64,000 nt of DNA from Pontibacter sp. G13 (GTDB taxonomy: Bacteria > Bacteroidota > Bacteroidia > J057), in the NCBI RefSeq assembly GCF_031851795.1, contig NZ_CP134696.1, positions 3,182,501 through 3,246,500 of the forward strand, in the 5' to 3' direction. Positions 62,477 to 64,000 of this stretch are shown here, piece by piece; position 1 is the stretch's first letter, and each line of letters starts with the position of its first letter. A program made the translations under genes and the position numbers. The notes below the pieces were generated by a model. The model searched no databases and was not told the origin of the DNA. It worked only from the letters and a program-made list of their open reading frames with translations.

Positions 62477-63208
62477 ATGAAAAAATTGACCCTGTATTTG
62501 GCAGACAAGCCCTTTGCCGGAACCGCCATAGGCGTTGTGCTCATCCTCACATGGGGGAGCCTATTGGGCTTTGCCTTGTCACGACCTTTGATCTGGACGG
62601 ACCCCATGATCATTTTCCTGATCTGGGGAATGACTCACCTATACACTGGCCTGTTCATCACGGCTCATGATGCCATGCATGGTACAGTCGCCAAAAACAA
62701 ACTCCTGAATGCATGGATGGGAAGGATTTGCACCTTCCTTTTTATGTTCAACAACTACGACCTGCTCCGGACCAAGCACTATCTGCATCACAGATTCCCG
62801 GGTACCGATCAGGACCCAGACTTTCACCGAGAAAAGGCAGGTTTCTGGTTTTGGTATGGATCGTTTCTACGACAGTATCTGGATTGGAAGCAATTCCTTG
62901 CAGCCGCTATCACCTTCAATGTAGCGGGCATTTGGATTGACAAGCCCAAGCTGGTGTTGTTTTGGATCATTCCCTCAGCGCTCAGTACGCTACAACTCTT
63001 CTATTTCGGGACATTTGTACCGCACATGGGAGAACATGCCCCCGAAAACAAGCACCGTGCCTCTTCCCAAAACCTCAATCACTTGAAGGCCTTCTTGACC
63101 TGCTATTTTTTCGGATATCACTACGAACATCACGAGTTGCCCCGTACCCCTTGGTGGCTACTTTGGCGAACCAAGGAGCAACTCTCGCCCCATACTACTT
63201 TACAATGA
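62477..63208 (+). CDS. crtW: Beta-carotene ketolase, CrtW type
   Basis: The 243-residue membrane enzyme has the di-iron His boxes of the desaturase/hydroxylase superfamily: H64-D-A-M-H68, H101-Y-L-H104-H105 and H215-Y-E-H218-H219. The block FVPHMGEHAPENKHRA and the end HHELPRTPWWLLW are typical of CrtW. It adds 4-keto groups to beta-carotene or zeaxanthin, giving canthaxanthin or astaxanthin-like pigments. It follows crtB and ends before a hairpin terminator. Confidence 0.94.
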   Translation: MKKLTLYLADKPFAGTAIGVVLILTWGSLLGFALSRPLIWTDPMIIFLIWGMTHLYTGLFITAHDAMHGTVAKNKLLNAWMGRICTFLFMFNNYDLLRTKHYLHHRFPGTDQDPDFHREKAGFWFWYGSFLRQYLDWKQFLAAAITFNVAGIWIDKPKLVLFWIIPSALSTLQLFYFGTFVPHMGEHAPENKHRASSQNLNHLKAFLTCYFFGYHYEHHELPRTPWWLLWRTKEQLSPHTTLQ

Positions 63209-63260
63209 CGCCGTTTCCGGTCCCTTTGGGATCAGGAACAGCCTTGCCAGAACGTCGAAA

Positions 63261-63296
63261 ACAGGGACCTCCCATTTGGGAAGTCCCTGTTTGTTT
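63261..63296 (+). terminator. Terminator after crtW
   Basis: ACAGGGAC (63261-63268) pairs with GTCCCTGT (63283-63290), with further CCCA/TGGG pairing inside, followed by TTGTTTG. It closes the crtB-crtW transcript 53 bp after the stop. Confidence 0.75.
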
Positions 63297-63328
63297 GAGG
63301 GGCTCATTTCGTACAGGAGGCAAGATAT

Positions 63329-64000
63329 CTACCAAACCTCCAATTCCTTCTGGAGGGTAACCGTCTCGCGGCAATGCTCATTCACGAAGATGGTCAAACG
63401 CACTTCGTAGGCACCGCTGAGCTTGTAGGTTTTGAGAGGATCACGCTCTGTGGAAGTTGTTCCATCCCCGAAATCCCAAAGGAATCGCTCGCAATAATCG
63501 CACTCAGCACGAAACCGGGTGGGGGTGTCGCGATTGACTCGATAGTTTTTGGCTCGGACAAAGATGCCCGCAGACATGGAATCCTCCGGGAATTCTTGAA
63601 TCTTCAGGAGCCAAAAGTCCTTATCGTGATTTTCGGATCGGGTAAATCGGTTTTCCTTGTCGCCGAGCGCATAATACACACCGGGACGATATTCCACGAC
63701 ATCCGCACAACGCTCGTAATGGCGACCGCCATAGGTTTTGCGCCATAGGATGTTGCCTTGTTCATCCGTACGCGTCAACCAGAAATCATCCCCTCCTTTG
63801 GAATAGAAACCCGTTCCTGAAACAGCCGTGGAATATCCAGCCATGATATAGCCGTTTTCACATCGGGCGTGAGAAACCAAATATTCATTCTCAGGACCAC
63901 TGTAGACTTTCTGCTGAATCATCACGCCGCGGGAATTCAGCTTCATCCACCAGAAATCCGCGGTTAGATCTGTCTCGGATTGATAGGTCCCCACCACCAT
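63329..64000 (-). CDS. Surface protein with repeat propeller and PKD domain (partial)
   Basis: At least 223 residues are visible; the start lies beyond the right edge. Repeated blocks such as DFWWMKLNSRGVMIQQKVYS and DFWLTRTDEQGNILWRKTYG, spaced by YxxxG segments, look like a beta-propeller repeat, followed by a PKD-type domain (about 140-223; FLWDFGDGTTSTERDP and KLSGAYEVRLTIF). Proteins of this type are secreted or surface-bound in Bacteroidota. The C-terminus ends at the PKD fold, so no separate T9SS sorting domain is seen. It is convergent with crtW. Confidence 0.85.
   Translation of the reverse strand: MVVGTYQSETDLTADFWWMKLNSRGVMIQQKVYSGPENEYLVSHARCENGYIMAGYSTAVSGTGFYSKGGDDFWLTRTDEQGNILWRKTYGGRHYERCADVVEYRPGVYYALGDKENRFTRSENHDKDFWLLKIQEFPEDSMSAGIFVRAKNYRVNRDTPTRFRAECDYCERFLWDFGDGTTSTERDPLKTYKLSGAYEVRLTIFVNEHCRETVTLQKELEVW

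Overview
The window reads as a chromosomal segment of a Bacteroidota bacterium, probably from a gliding or environmental lineage near Saprospiria/Cytophagia. The reasons are the gene families (GSCFA protein, CHAT proteins, fused CheB-CheR-PAS-kinases, CrtW-type ketolase, beta-barrel proteins), scarce Shine-Dalgarno sequences, and promoter boxes of the Bacteroidota TAnnTTTG type in front of rpsT and tex. Base composition looks close to 50% G+C. No rRNA, tRNA, CRISPR array, transposase or phage gene was seen.

Layout. 1-3.3 kb is housekeeping (tail of an unknown gene, rpsT, radC, an M1 peptidase). 3.7-10 kb is an accessory block: a membrane CHAT protein with both catalytic residues replaced and a large TPR tail, a tail-anchored CHAT protein with the residues intact, and a large exported TPR protein with an HExxH metallopeptidase motif. 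10-25 kb holds small exported proteins, a GSCFA protein, rmuC, tex, an acyl-CoA dehydrogenase, a phosphosulfolactate synthase, two Pmp3-like proteins and a patatin/beta-barrel protein. Three copies of a GC-rich, non-coding dispersed repeat lie in two convergent intergenic regions here. 25.5-28.2 kb is a P-type cation ATPase.

28.2-38.8 kb, all on the minus strand, is a duplicated sensory module. In transcription order one copy is receiver / CheB-CheR-PAS-kinase. The other is receiver / BLUF blue-light receptor / CheB-CheR-PAS-kinase. The kinase next to BLUF has Glu where its paralogue has the phospho-accepting His.

39.4-48.9 kb carries the fused B12-dependent acyl-CoA mutase IcmF, a helical-repeat protein, an M3 oligoendopeptidase, a zinc-ribbon/TerB-like protein and a multi-pass membrane protein. 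48.9-54.2 kb has a di-haem cytochrome and a small exopolysaccharide group: O-antigen-ligase-like protein, tiny membrane protein, sugar transferase fused to a degenerate receiver, and an intact stand-alone receiver. 54.4-60.6 kb contains an EGF-like lipoprotein, a DnaQ-like exonuclease, a C-terminal processing protease and envelope proteins. 60.8-63.2 kb is a light/stress pigment group: ECF sigma factor, phytoene synthase (CrtB) and beta-carotene ketolase (CrtW), with palindromes and a structured leader between sigma and crtB. The right edge cuts a PKD-domain surface protein.

The strongest leads for something undescribed are the catalytic/pseudo-CHAT pair with its exported metallopeptidase neighbour, and the BLUF-linked CheB-CheR kinase that has lost its phospho-accepting histidine.
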